A stretch of 64,000 nt of DNA from Coriaria nepalensis (Eukaryota; Streptophyta; Magnoliopsida; Cucurbitales; Coriariaceae). The stretch is from contig CP114481.1 of NCBI GenBank assembly GCA_027186245.1, positions 55,126,569-55,190,568 on the forward strand. The letters run 5' to 3'. The position numbers and the translations under genes are program-made. Below the pieces are notes generated by a model that was not told the DNA's origin, searched no databases, and was given only the letters and a program-made list of their open reading frames with translations. How positions within the stretch are numbered: the stretch's first letter is position 1; the number at the start of each line of letters is the position of its first letter. Shown one piece after another: positions 48,299 through 59,555 of this stretch.

Positions 48299-49526
48299 TC
48301 ATTCCTCTTCGAGAATGGTTCCCCTTTCACTGACGTAGATTCCATCAAGAAACTTTCTGATATCCTTGTTCTTCACATGGCATTTCTGTCGCAAAAAAAG
48401 TATTACAAAATCAGAAAAAAGTTAGTCTCAAAACCAAAAACAGAATGCATATAGAGTGAGAATGCAAAACGGGCAGAACGAATAAAACCTGGTTGATAAG
48501 GGCAGCGGATCGTGAAACAAGTTCAACATCATTCCCATCCAAAACCAACTCATCCTTAACCTTCTCTGATCGTAGGATCGAGACACCATCAAGCATATCA
48601 ACTTTCCTCACCTGATGCAAATTCAAAGAGAGAAGATGAAATTCTAACGTAGTTTGAACTCACAAATTTTAGTTTAAGCTCACATAATAAAACTAAATAT
48701 AGGACTCAACAAATATAACTAAAATATATTTACTTACGACTAATAAAAACTAATCATGTTATGTAGAGACAATATCTTAAATTTCTTTCGGAGGGTCAAC
48801 TTTCACATCCCACAAAACAATGAAACGGATAAACGGGGTATTGCAAATGCAAAGGATGTACATACATGTAAGATTATGGTCAGGATCCTAATCATTTGAT
48901 AAAGAAATCCAACATGCTGTTTTTTTTTTGCCAAAGAAATGCTTGATTGACATACAGGTTACATAGAAATTATCTTTAGCTTCCCACATAGCAAACGCAA
49001 CAGTTATCTGGATTAATTTTAGTCAATTCAGAAACAGTCTGTTCCAGTAAAAATCACCCGTTCTTTCAAGCTTTTCAACTCAAAGACCGAAACTTAGTCG
49101 AAGCTAACGAAGGTCAAATAAATCAGAAATACGATTAACAAAGAAAATGCATACCTTCTTCTCCCCGAGAAAGTTACGGATCTCGATGGATTTGCTTCCG
49201 TTTGTGATGCTAGCATTGATGGGAAAATGGGCATACACAAATCGCATCTTGTAACGATAACCCTTGGTGACACCAGTGATCAAGTTATCAACATGGCTGA
49301 GAGCGGTACGTATCGAGGCAGATGTCTTCCTCGATCCGAACCAAGCGTCGATCTTCAGCTTCTTCTTTCCATCCTCGTCGGTGATAAGCTGGAAATCGAG
49401 GTTCAGATGCTTGAAGTTGCGGGTAAGCTTGCCGCGAGGGCCTTCAACCTCGATTATCTTGGCGTTAACCTTAATCTTCACCCCATCTGGGATGTCCATC
49501 GTCTCCGAAGATAGGATTGTCTTCAT
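48299..49526 (-). CDS. RPL9: 60S ribosomal protein L9 (uL6), copy 2
   Basis: Coding exons on the minus strand 49155-49526, 48489-48611, 48299-48385; 193 aa. Same exon lengths (372, 123, 87) and almost the same protein as copy 1; differences include KIIEVEG, KLTRNF and [10 protein letters not shown], and the C-terminus ends [13 protein letters not shown]. Both copies are open with proper splice sites, so both may be expressed; cytosolic ribosomal proteins are often kept as gene families in plants. The intron between the first and second coding exons carries a ~360-base piece matching the 3' part of the HMA pseudogene at 33 kb. Divergently placed to the stomatin-like gene, 0.9 kb away. Confidence 0.95.
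48754..49112 (+). repeat. Inserted copy of the HMA gene 3' segment in an RPL9 intron
   Basis: Matches 32921-33252 in the same orientation with scattered substitutions and small insertions. It lies wholly inside the intron 48612-49154 of RPL9 copy 2 and ends about 40 bases from the splice donor. Confidence 0.88.
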
Positions 49527-50420
49527 CTTACCGGCCGACGGCGGAAGAAGCTGAGAGAGGTTTGTTTGAGAAGAAGAAAGTTGCTGCGTTTTAGATGAAA
49601 CCCTAACTAGTAACTAATAAGGGGCGAGGCGCTTGGTGAGACGGAGGAGGAGGTCCCGAAATGGACTTAAGGGCTTGAGTTGGGCCAAGCCCGCACAGGC
49701 CCACGGCTGGTAGAAAACCCTGTATTATTGTTATAAGGGGCTTGTTAATGGGCCCCGACGATTCGGATCCTGCTCAAAACCACGCACGCCAAGCCACCAA
49801 GTGTTTGTGAAAATGTCGCAAAGGAAATTCAAATCAAGAACAGTAAAGGACCTGACTGATGACGCTATCCCTATCCTGGACATCCTAATTCTCCCTTTCA
49901 TTCTGTTACTTCTCCTTTCCTTTCTCATCTAAAATATACGTATTTATATAAAGACTGAAATATTTAGTCCCTTTCATCCTGTTACGTATTTAGTCCCTCC
50001 AATTGAAATATAAAGATTATTTTTCAATATTTCCAAACATAGGATCATTTAGCCCCAATATGACAAAATAGGGGTCTTTCCGCAAAAAAAAAACAAATAC
50101 AGGGGTTTTTTTTATTTACCTTTATCCCAAAAAAAAAAGAGGGCATTATCAAGCCCAAGTAACTAAAATACAAGCCCAAAGCATGAGCCCGCCGCAGAAA
50201 GAGCAGGACCGCTTAAGATAGACACGATGACTGCAACAGTGCGTTTGAGCAAGTAGGAAATGCAGATCTGGCCTCCTATTCTGGTAATGAAAATACTTGC
50301 CTACTTGGGAAACAAGCAGAAGCAGCAAGGTTTTACTAGGGTTCTATAACTTCCCCATTCTCAAATTTCCCAATCACTAATCGAAGAAGAAGAAGAAATT
50401 GCAGATATTAGAAGAAGAAA
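49527..50420. other. Shared divergent promoter region of RPL9 copy 2 and the stomatin-like gene
   Basis: About 0.9 kb; contains 5' leaders of both genes. Short open frames inside lack domains. Confidence 0.5.
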
Positions 50421-52990
50421 ATGAATATAGTTGAGGCGAATGCTCCTAAGAATCTAAGATCTCTTAGATACCTTCATTCCGCCGTTAATAGTTATAGAGG
50501 TCCTTCAGCTTCGTCGCCATTGATTCGAAACCATTCTTCCTCCCTTTTCTCCAATCAAATTTTCTCTCGGAAATCTAATTCTCTGCTCCCAACGCCTTCC
50601 TTATACTCATCTACAGTACGGCATATCCGTACAGCTCACGATCCCAGCGCCAGGTGAGTGAAGACGCATGAGCTCTCATTCTTCCTCTTTCTGTTTGAGT
50701 TATTGGCCGCGCTAGTGATTGAAATTTTGATTTAATGATTGGTGCTATACTGTTTGTTAGATATGAGATTGCGCCTCCTATGAATTGGGGGATTCGGATT
50801 GTACCAGAGAAGAAGGCGTTTGTGATTGAGCGATTCGGAAAGTATGTGAAAACACTTCCCTCTGGAATTCACTTTCTTATTCCATTTGTGGATCGCATTG
50901 CCTACGTGCATTCCTTGAAGGAGGAGGCTATTCCCATTCCGGATCAGTCGGCTATCACTAAGGACAATGTCAGCATTTTGATAGATGGGGTTCTTTATGT
51001 TAAGGTATGAGCTGAAATCTTGACGTGATTTCGTGTTTTCTTGATCCTCATTGGTTAATTAGCTGCTTAGTTTTAATTGGCTCGATGCAGATTGTGGACC
51101 CTAAACTGGCCTCTTATGGAGTTGAGAATCCTATATATGCCGTTATTCAGCTTGCTCAAACTACAATGCGCAGTGAGCTTGGGAAAATTACTCTTGACAA
51201 GACATTTGAGGAGAGAGACACTCTGAATGAGAAGATAGTGGTCAGTTTCATCTCTTTCCGTATTTGCTTGGTAGTACCTTATGGTTTATGACACTACAGT
51301 TTCTCATTAATTATACTACTATATCAATCAGGGTTGTATTGTTGAACCCTGTAGTATAAGCTGCCTGATTTTAAGAGTATTATGGATCATTGATATACTA
51401 AATATGAATGGTTAATCTTTTTTTATTGACATGATTTTGTAGGAGTCCATCAACGTAGCAGCAAAAGACTGGGGGCTGCAGTGCCTCCGTTATGAAATAA
51501 GTAAGTCACTCCTTGGCTGATCTTATAGCAAATGGTGGTTTCATGTCCATCATCAAAATGCTTCACCCATTTGCCTTTCCCAGGGGACATATCTCCTCCC
51601 CGTGGGGTGAGGGCAGCCATGGAGATGCAAGCTGAAGCAGAACGTAAAAGGAGAGCTCAAGTTTTAGAGTCTGAAGGTAACGATATTGTATATTATGTCC
51701 ATAACTTCTCTAAAGTACATTAGGGTACTTAATTAGTTTGTACCTCCTATTTTTTCCCCTTAATTTGGTAAGATTTTCATTCACGGTGATTGATGCCTTT
51801 TTATGATTTAACAGGAGAGAGACAAGCCAACATCAACATTGCAGATGGCAAGAAGAATGCTGTAATCCTGGAATCAGAAGCAGCAAAGATGGATCAAGTT
51901 AATAGAGCACTAGGTTAGTAACCATTATTATTGAATTTGTGCTGCAAATAATAATGGATCTTGAATTTCCATACTGTGCTCAATGTTTGATACACATATC
52001 AACAAAACATGTATTTTTGCATAAGACCATCATTGTCTCAAGGGTTGAAAGGTTAATTTGAGGGGGTAGTGAATGGGGAAAGATATATTGTCGGTAATGT
52101 TACATATAAGAGGATAATTTCTCGACCCAGCGGATAGATCCATTTTAGTTCGTTCTAAATAATGGTGTAGTACTGTGGACTTCTTGACCTTGATCCCCCT
52201 CTAGGAGGGGAGGTGTTACTTTTATTCTCTACATTATTCTTCTGCTTATTTATACCATGTTATGTCTTCTCAGGAGAAGCAGAAGCCATCCTTGCCAAAG
52301 CACAAGCAACAGCCAAGGGAATTTCCCTTGTTTCAAAAGCCCTCAATGAAACTGGAGGAGTAGAGGTGAGCGCTTTCAACCGCTTTCTTATTAAATACAT
52401 TTTCAAGCAAAAATACATCTCTTCCCCTTTTCTGCTACCTTGAAAACCTGTTATCTCCTTAGCATGGTAATCTCAATGCACTGTTCTGATTAGTAGTGAT
52501 GCCAAAGGTTTTATGTTTGCACTTCTTGTAGTTGAGTCTATTTTGCCTGATTTACAGGCAGCCAGTCTGAGAATTGCAGAGCAGTATGTACACGCATTTG
52601 GTAACATAGCTAAAGAGGTGCTGAATCTTGCCCTATTCAATATCATTGTGCAAAGAATATACTGTGCTTATTGAATTATGCTTTATAGTATTTTCCTGTT
52701 TTCGCATCCCCTATACGGCCTTCTTTTGTCTCTTTTAGGGCACTACAATGTTGCTTCCCAGCTCTGCTGCAAATCCAGCCAACATGATGGCTCAAGCTCT
52801 CACCATGTACAAGAGCCTCCTTGGAAACGTTTCGAATAGTGAAATCACTCCTGCTGCTTTAACGGAAGGTGGGAAGGTCAGTGCTCGTTCTAAAGAAACC
52901 GGTCACCAGAGTAGTGAAGTAGATGGAACAGTAGGTGATAAAGGTTATCGTCGTAAACCGGGATTTTCCTTACAGAGCCCCGAGAAGTGA
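50421..52990 (+). CDS. Mitochondrial stomatin-like protein (SPFH/band 7)
   Basis: Nine exons: 50421-50653, 50761-51004, 51091-51240, 51443-51500, 51584-51676, 51815-51913, 52274-52365, 52558-52617, 52739-52990; 426 aa with all phases consistent. Homologous to SLP2/Arabidopsis SLP1-type proteins, ring-forming scaffolds of the inner mitochondrial membrane that organise cardiolipin-rich domains and support respiratory complexes. Seen here: an Arg/Ser-rich, acid-poor N-terminus of about 75 residues fitting a mitochondrial presequence; SPFH start [70 protein letters not shown]; the stomatin helix [20 protein letters not shown] and a coiled-coil region through [18 protein letters not shown]-terminal block [16 protein letters not shown]. 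The exon 3 donor is GTCAGT, weaker than its neighbours. High confidence in family, good confidence in location. Confidence 0.94.
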
Positions 52991-54107
52991 CGGAACATAA
53001 CCTGTTTCTGAATTTAGTATTTGTCTCTTTTTTCTGTTTCAGCCATATTGAAACACAGTTTACATGTTTAGTCACTTCTTGCTACTTAGTTTTGTTTACT
53101 GGGAAGTTACCAACAAATAGTATGAGCTGTAAGTTCATGATTTCTTTGGAGAAGAGGAAAGCGAAAATGGTATATGAAAAGCCAGAACATTGTTTTATCT
53201 TTTCATTTCCTAAAGTATTCATTTTGGGTGTCAATTCCTGTTTTGTGGTGTAAATTGAAGTTTGAAACAAAATAATAAGAATACTAAAATTATATTGTCG
53301 TTTTAAGAAATGATATGATTCAAAACATATAAAATGATTGAGCACGTGAGATTTAAACAAAATACCTTAGAAAATGAAAGTGAGTATTGTCCTCATCTTT
53401 TCATTCATTACATGATACAAACTGCAAGATTGATGCATATCCTCTTTAGCTATCTGGACCAAACTGCATCCTATTTATATAATCGAGGCGTCTACTATAA
53501 ATTTCAATCAATTAAGATGGGGTTGAATTCTATTTACCAGATATTTCAGAGGTCTAAAGTATAGCTTATCCTCACCCTTCACCTTCTTTTAGAAGCAGCG
53601 CGCCCCCTTTTTTCATTTTGGCCGTGCTTTTACTGTCCCGCCGCCTCTCACCGCCGCCTCACGATCTCTGTAGAGACGTGCTACTATAATTTATAGGTGA
53701 AATGGGGCAGTTTTGTATAATGTAACAACTAAGAAGCTCAAAACTCAGTTTTTACCGGACCAAACTTAAATGATACGATTACTTTCTAACTCATCAATTA
53801 AGTGGTTGATATAGATAAAATCATCACAATTTATGTAAGATTTATCTAAGTTTGTATCCCTACCAAAAACATTATTACCAACAAACCAATAATCATTATT
53901 GTTTTATTTTTTCCCACAACTCACATGAACAAAAAAAGTTTACTAGTTATAGTGTCCGACAACGAACAAACCACTCTCGTCTCTCAGCATCATTACATTC
54001 AAATTAGCACTCGTACTGATGAAATAAATTATTACTGTTCTTGTTAATAGTATTATTCTTATTATAATCAAGAGAGATGAGGATCTTCAGACTTCACGCC
54101 AGCTTGA
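52991..54107. other. Intergenic between convergent stomatin-like and P4H-like genes
   Basis: About 1.1 kb holding two 3' flanks; several short open frames without domains. Nothing else recognised. Confidence 0.5.
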
Positions 54108-55212
54108 TCAAGCAAAGACAACATCGGAACGTAAGACATACTTGATACCCTTCTTAACACTGCGAGCTTCATGCAATTCATACTCATTCCCATGAACGTG
54201 CAGGACAGCCATCCCTTCAATAGGAGCCACCTTTTCCATACATCAATTCAACCAACGAAATCAGATTATATAGAGGCCAAAAACAAATTAGAGATTTTTT
54301 TTTTTTTTTTGAAAAATTAGCCAACCTCAGCCACAACAGCATCACTCCTTGCGCCGTAGAAAACAGTCTCTCCTCCAACCAAAGGCTCTGAGAAAGCAGA
54401 ATCCATTTTAGGACCTCCACTCAAATAAATCAACAGAGTGTAATGGGTGCACTTTCCTTCTCCAAAATTCACCATTGCATCGTAATGGCTGGCAAACTGT
54501 TGACCAGCCTTGTACCTGATCACGTTATCATAAATCATTCCCGTGCATGCATTTTATATATCGAATATATTACTCCAAGAAAGAAAGAAAGAAATCAAAG
54601 TATATATTGAGCCAATTACTTGTAAAATCTGATGTTGGGATTCAAGCCGATAGCCTTTTTTCCTTGCACTTTGATATCAGAAAACATGTTGCTAAGACCC
54701 GACTTCCATATTGCATCGGCTAGAACAGGATCGTTCACAGAGATTCTATCGTTATCTCGATAAGCCTCGCCCTGTCTTGGTCCCACGCTTGTTTGGTGAA
54801 CAAAACCAATCGCCTCTGCTGCTGCAACGAATGCCTTCGACTCTTCCGACGTCAAGTACTCTTCCACCTGCATGCATGCATGCGTTTTTTACGATCACCA
54901 TATTCTCTTACACATGCAGTTACCATGCAACCTTATAATAGCATGCAGATAAGATATTGATTATATTAAATGGTAAAGTAGCATGCAGCAACTTGCAAGA
55001 GAAAATAATCGCAACACACCCATTAAAACAAGCCAATGAAAATCAAACGATTAGGAATATTATTACATGGTCGGAATTCTTACAGTAAATAGCTCAGTGT
55101 TTTTTATGCTATTAATCTGAAGATTTCGTTTAGGTTTAATGATGGGCCACTTTTTCATTACTGTTTCGGGTTTCTTGTCATCTCCTTTGTGATCTCTTCC
55201 CTCGGCTCCCAT
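54108..55212 (-). CDS. Prolyl 4-hydroxylase-like 2-oxoglutarate/Fe(II) oxygenase
   Basis: Four exons on the minus strand: 55084-55212, 54620-54867, 54326-54515, 54108-54230; 229 aa, phases consistent. The P4Hc fold hydroxylates prolyl or other residues using Fe(II), 2-oxoglutarate and O2; this short plant subfamily lacks a clear signal peptide or transmembrane anchor, unlike ER P4Hs, and its substrate is unknown to me. Seen here: KNTELFTVEEYLTSEESKAF, AIGFVHQTSVGPRQGEAYRD, NDRISVNDPVLADAIW, iron ligands H136 and D138 (SHYDAMVNF), HYTLLIYLSGG, EPLVGGETVFYG, distal H209 and 2-oxoglutarate lysine K219 exactly ten residues later. Exon 1 (MGAEGRDHKG start) is found only by joining at LFT|VEEY, which restores the family sequence. 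A truncated tandem copy lies upstream at 56.3 kb. Confidence 0.88.
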
Positions 55213-56010
55213 TTTCCGCTTCCTAAATATTAATTGTCTGCTCTTTCTTCTGCCTTTTAACGACCTATCCCTTCATCTGCTCTTATATATACTTTAGTCA
55301 ACCTTGATTGAAAGTGACGTACGCATATTGATGATTTTCAATACTGGAGCCACTTTTTTTGAAGCAGACAGACTTGAAATAGTGCACGTTCGTTTTGAAT
55401 AGCTTAATTAGCCTCTTTTGTTGGGGCCGACATTGTTGAAGCAGCCAGGATTGAAGCAGACAGAATGACCGATTGTTTTGTATAACATATTTTGAGAGAA
55501 AGAAGAGGATGAAAAATTGAACTGGCGATGCTTAGTTAAGTCATAACTCTTTTTCATGCACGATCGTAATAATGTACTTGTTAGTAAATGACATGGTTAA
55601 CTCAATCAATCCCTCAGGTGTACTTTATAATGTTGATTTGTTTGATTTGTCTTGGTCTCTTGACGTGACATAACTTGTACAAACAAATTTGAACTAAATC
55701 TTCTTTATTGATTTGTTTGGTATAGGAAAGAATATTCCGCCTTATAGAATCTGATCTGCTAGAGCCATCTTCCCACTACGCAGTCAAGTTTGACTCCACT
55801 AGAAATAAAAAATGTGATATATACAGCTAGCCCTTAATAAACCTTTGACATAAACTGTATATACATATATTGTTGTAAGAAGCATATAATATAATGTGGT
55901 AGTAAGAAAGAATTACTCCTAAGTCCTATCTCTACCGGGCATTCACACCGTCCTAACTAGATGACTAGTGAGTAAGTAGTGACGGCTGTGAAGAGCTGAT
56001 AGAACAAGTT
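54784..56010. repeat. Tandem duplication, unit 1 (P4H-like gene 5' part and promoter)
   Basis: Corresponds to 56295-57715. Shared blocks run from exon 2 (CCAATCG...CTCTGCTGCTG) through exon 1, AAAAATTGAACTGGC, CTCTTTTTCATG, and CTCAGGTGTACTT, to ATAGAACAAGTTAA near 56 kb. Confidence 0.82.
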
Positions 56011-56294
56011 AACGAGTTCTAAGCAATTGATAATAAAATGCAGGCTCCAAATCAGATCCGTGCCGGTCACAGACGGCCCCCGCCCATATCTCATTTTTCG
56101 AGAGAGAACTCTCCTCAAGTTGATCAATTAAATTTATAGGATTATTTAACGATTTTGGAAATATTAATATAATATCTAATCCAATATATAAGTTATTTTA
56201 TATTTAAGATCTACATCTAATATAATATGCCGGTTTTTAACTTATTTTGATTTGGTTTGAATTTCGGTTTTTAACGGATCCATATACGGATCTA

Positions 56295-56531
56295 AACGAA
56301 ACCAATCGACTCTGCTGCTGTAACGAGTGCATTCGACTCTTCCGACGTCAAGTACTGTTCCACCTGCATGCATGCATGCATCCATTTTTTACGATCATCA
56401 TTTTTAAATAGCTCAGTGTTTTTGATGCTATTAATCAGAAGATTTGGTTTAGGTTTGATGATTGGCCAATTTTTCATTACTGTTGCATGTTTCTTGACAT
56501 CTCCTTGATCTCTTCTGTTATAGATACGCAT
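56295..56531 (-). pseudogene. Truncated copy of the P4H-like gene
   Basis: The minus strand carries exon 1-like sequence (TVMKNWPIIKPKPNLLINSI, then KNTELF) and the first ~24 codons of exon 2 (VEQYLTSEESNALVTAAESIGFV), then stops abruptly at 56295. Against the intact copy, the intron between them has shrunk from 216 to about 40 bases, the splice donor is lost, exon 1 lacks its ATG context, and everything downstream, with all iron ligands, is missing. It cannot make the enzyme. Confidence 0.85.
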
Positions 56532-57715
56532 ATCTCATATATGCTTGTTAAATAGTTGTTCGTATATTTCTCTATAAGTAATAATATTGAACCACAGTAA
56601 GAGTCCCCATTTTCCGCTTCCTCAATATTGTCGATCTGCCCCTTTTTATGTTTGTTTTGTTTCTGCCTTTTGATGACCAACCCCTTGATCTGCTCTTTAC
56701 ATGTACTTCCAACTAATTAGCTTCAGGCATGGAAAATTGCAAGTGACACTGACACGGCCAATTGATTTAGAATAATGGAGCCGCTTTTTTTGAAGCAGAT
56801 CGAGATATGAAAGACTGCACATGATCGTTTTAATCAATAGCTTAGCCGATTTTGTTGAAACAGTAAGATTGTTTTGAATAAATAACCATATCTATATACA
56901 TATTTAAGAGAAGAAGAAGAAGAAGAAGAAGAAGAAAAATTGAACTGGCTGTGGTTGAAGTCATGACTCTTTTTCATGGATCTTCTTTTACGCATACTGA
57001 TAGTAGTAATGTTGTACTTGTGAATTAACTTGGTCAATCTCTCAGGTGTACTTAAAAGGATTGATTTGTTTTCTTTATTTTAGTCACTTGATCGTGACAT
57101 GACTTAACTTTTGCACAAACAAATTTGAATTGAGCCTTCATTGTTGACTTTTTTTGATATACGAAGGAAGATTATATAATCAGAGCTTTAATTTTCTTTT
57201 CCTTATAGAATTGATCCTCTGTTAGAAATTAAGATCTTCTATTACGTAGTCAGGTTTGACTCGATAACGTGACACAGCCATTCAACCTTTTGACATGGAT
57301 TTATATACATATTTTGTTGTAATAGACATGCTTTCGTGCTACGATAAATAATTGCAATGTTTTTGACCCGGTCAAGAGAGTAGTAAAAGAAGCAAGATTT
57401 TAAGTAAGATTCGATATTTTATATTCAAAATTTATAAAAATTATTTCTTAGTGTCAATTATTAGTGAATTTCAAAAAATATGGAACGTTAAATCTCTAGC
57501 ATAAATTGTAACATGATAGTTATATATGAGATTACTCAAATATTAATAGTTAAAATATTTCAGACTAATTGAGATATCTATGATAAAAGAAAAAAAAAAT
57601 TATATATCTCTCTACCGAGCATTCACATTGTCCTAATTATGTGATTAGTGAGTATGTAACGGCGGTTGATCGGTACGGCCTTGTGATGTCACAAGCTAAT
57701 AGAACAAGTTAAGGT
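56295..57715. repeat. Tandem duplication, unit 2
   Basis: Second, more decayed unit of the P4H-like duplication with small indels; includes an AAG trinucleotide tract near 56911-56936. The left junction at about 56295 cuts exon 2. Confidence 0.8.
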
Positions 57716-58801
57716 CAAATTTCGGTTTTTTTTTTTTTTTTTTGTGTGTGAATGAAACCAAAATTAATTGTATTCCTTCCTTCGGTTTTATTTATAGTTG
57801 TGATGAGAATAAAAATCATTAATCGACAGAGCGAAAAATTAACTTTCTCATTCATTTTAATGTAAGTGTCGTTAGAACAACAACAATATATCTATTAAGA
57901 TGTGAGTCATTCTTCGCATAAAAAAAATAAGGGAGAGTCGGATTGTGTCTGGCATACTCCCTTTAATAAATAGGTTAGTTTTTTTCCAGCAAGTAACTGT
58001 CCATAGAGAAAATATAATAAATGTTTGAGTGTTTAGAGAATTAGAGTCTAACCCTTTGTCCTTTTAGGGTTTTGATATATATATTAGCTTATAAGAGACA
58101 ACTCGGTCATACCTTTACATATGGTATTATTTGATTCGTGTGCAGGTAGTGCCCGAGTGCTCTTTCTCCTTTGTCTTCATATTCCTGACATCCTTAGAGA
58201 ACAGATTTACTCCCATTATCAATGTCAAGTAAGTTCTTGCTTTCCCTTATCCATTTCCTTATTCTTTCCTCCTCATCGTATTATGTTTGCCAATGACCAA
58301 GATCATTAACTAGGCCACCAAACTTGACATAGCTTCCCTTAGTGAGTTTGATACGCCAGGTCCAAGTAGATCAATTACTATGTTGTCGAACATACCTAGT
58401 AAGCCCACTCCTCTCCATCCATTTTTTCCTTCATGAATTGTTTGCGCTCTAACCGAGCTTCTACACTCTGGTCGGGTCAATTTGATCAGTGTGTGGCATT
58501 TCTCCCTACAATGGAATTGAAGTAAAGCGAATATAAATTATTCATTCCTTTCAAAACATAACATGTATCTTTGGGTAATGTCAATAGACTTGAATCAAGG
58601 GAAGAAAATTTCAAATTTTAAGAACATTTGGGATAAAATTGTAAGGAAAAGAATTAACATGGGTCAAAGTTATAATTTTAATTTTTTATTTTTTATTGCA
58701 TAAGTTGCATTATTAGAAATATGAATTTACATGTGTCATAATTTCATAAAGACTGAGGTATTATAAGTTTTTCACATCAGTTTCGGTGACTTAAAAAATG
58801 A
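57716..58801. other. Intergenic AT-rich DNA
   Basis: About 1.1 kb without a gene signal. A T tract lies at 57727-57743, and a short open frame at 58121-58309 has no recognised domain. Confidence 0.45.
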
Positions 58802-58821
58802 TTAGAATAATTTAAAATCAC

Positions 58822-59044
58822 CAGTAGGTGATTCCATCTGCGCCACAAACCGGGTCGGTCCGGAAACATTTGACGGGGCAGGAGGTAGGACCGATTCAGA
58901 ACAGAGATCTCCGTCGTTTTTATCGGAGGGTAAGCGGATTAGAGTGGAGGAGGAGGAGTAAAAGGCGGTGGCAGCGGCTAGCACGGGAGAGACGAAGAAG
59001 AGGATGATGAAGATTATGGAGTGGGATGTCAAATGAAAGGTCAT
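58822..59044 (-). pseudogene. Kazal-type serine protease inhibitor remnant
   Basis: The minus strand begins with a good signal peptide (IIFIILFFVSPVLAAATA within residues 9-27), then TLIRLPSDKNDGDLCSES. About 45 codons on, the Kazal block SCPVKCFRTDPVCGADGITY is readable, but in another frame: one base too many (or two too few) near 58885-58890 separates them. Plant Kazal inhibitors (Arabidopsis KPI type) have exactly this order, followed by WCGC and a second Cys cluster. The block ends at TG|GTGATT, a possible intron donor, but I found no following exon (CGCADAxC, C-terminal hydrophobic tail) within the next 600 bases. Hence frame-shifted and 3'-truncated, unless the shift is a sequence error and exon 2 lies further off. 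The family inhibits secreted or extracellular proteases. Confidence 0.75.
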
Positions 59045-59555
59045 GTTAAGAGACAGAATAGTGGCGGGGGGAAAAAGGCGAGCCCCCGAGAAGAATCGAA
59101 AGCTCGCTTTTTCCTGAAAGATGGGTCTTTCCCTCTGGTCGTAAAACCAAACAGAAGGAGGAAGACGCCAAATCTATATGACCAAGGGAGGGAGGAAGGG
59201 AAAGGGATGCAAAGATTCTAAGACAAGACATGATCCTGTGGATTCATTTCTTAACTGATTTGTTTGAGAATAGTGCAGTATTCTTATATAAAATTATATT
59301 TTTATTAGAGTTAGATATATATATTTCATATTTCAGATTAAATAATAATAATAATAACCAACAGTTAATCCTTCCAAAAAATATTGCCTTTCCCTCGACT
59401 CTATAATGCCTTCCCGATTGCCTCTTTCCTCAGCCTTAATCTGAGTAAGAAAACCTTGCCTCATTCAACCTTTCTCTCTCCCACCCTCTCTCCTCCCCTA
59501 CCCCACCTCCAAGTCTCGCTCAATTCTTCCCACTTCACTTCTTCTTCAAACAATA

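Noticed and set aside
58121..58309. Short plus-strand frame with a hydrophobic stretch
   Set aside because: No recognised domain, no splice-linked partner, and AT-rich surroundings.
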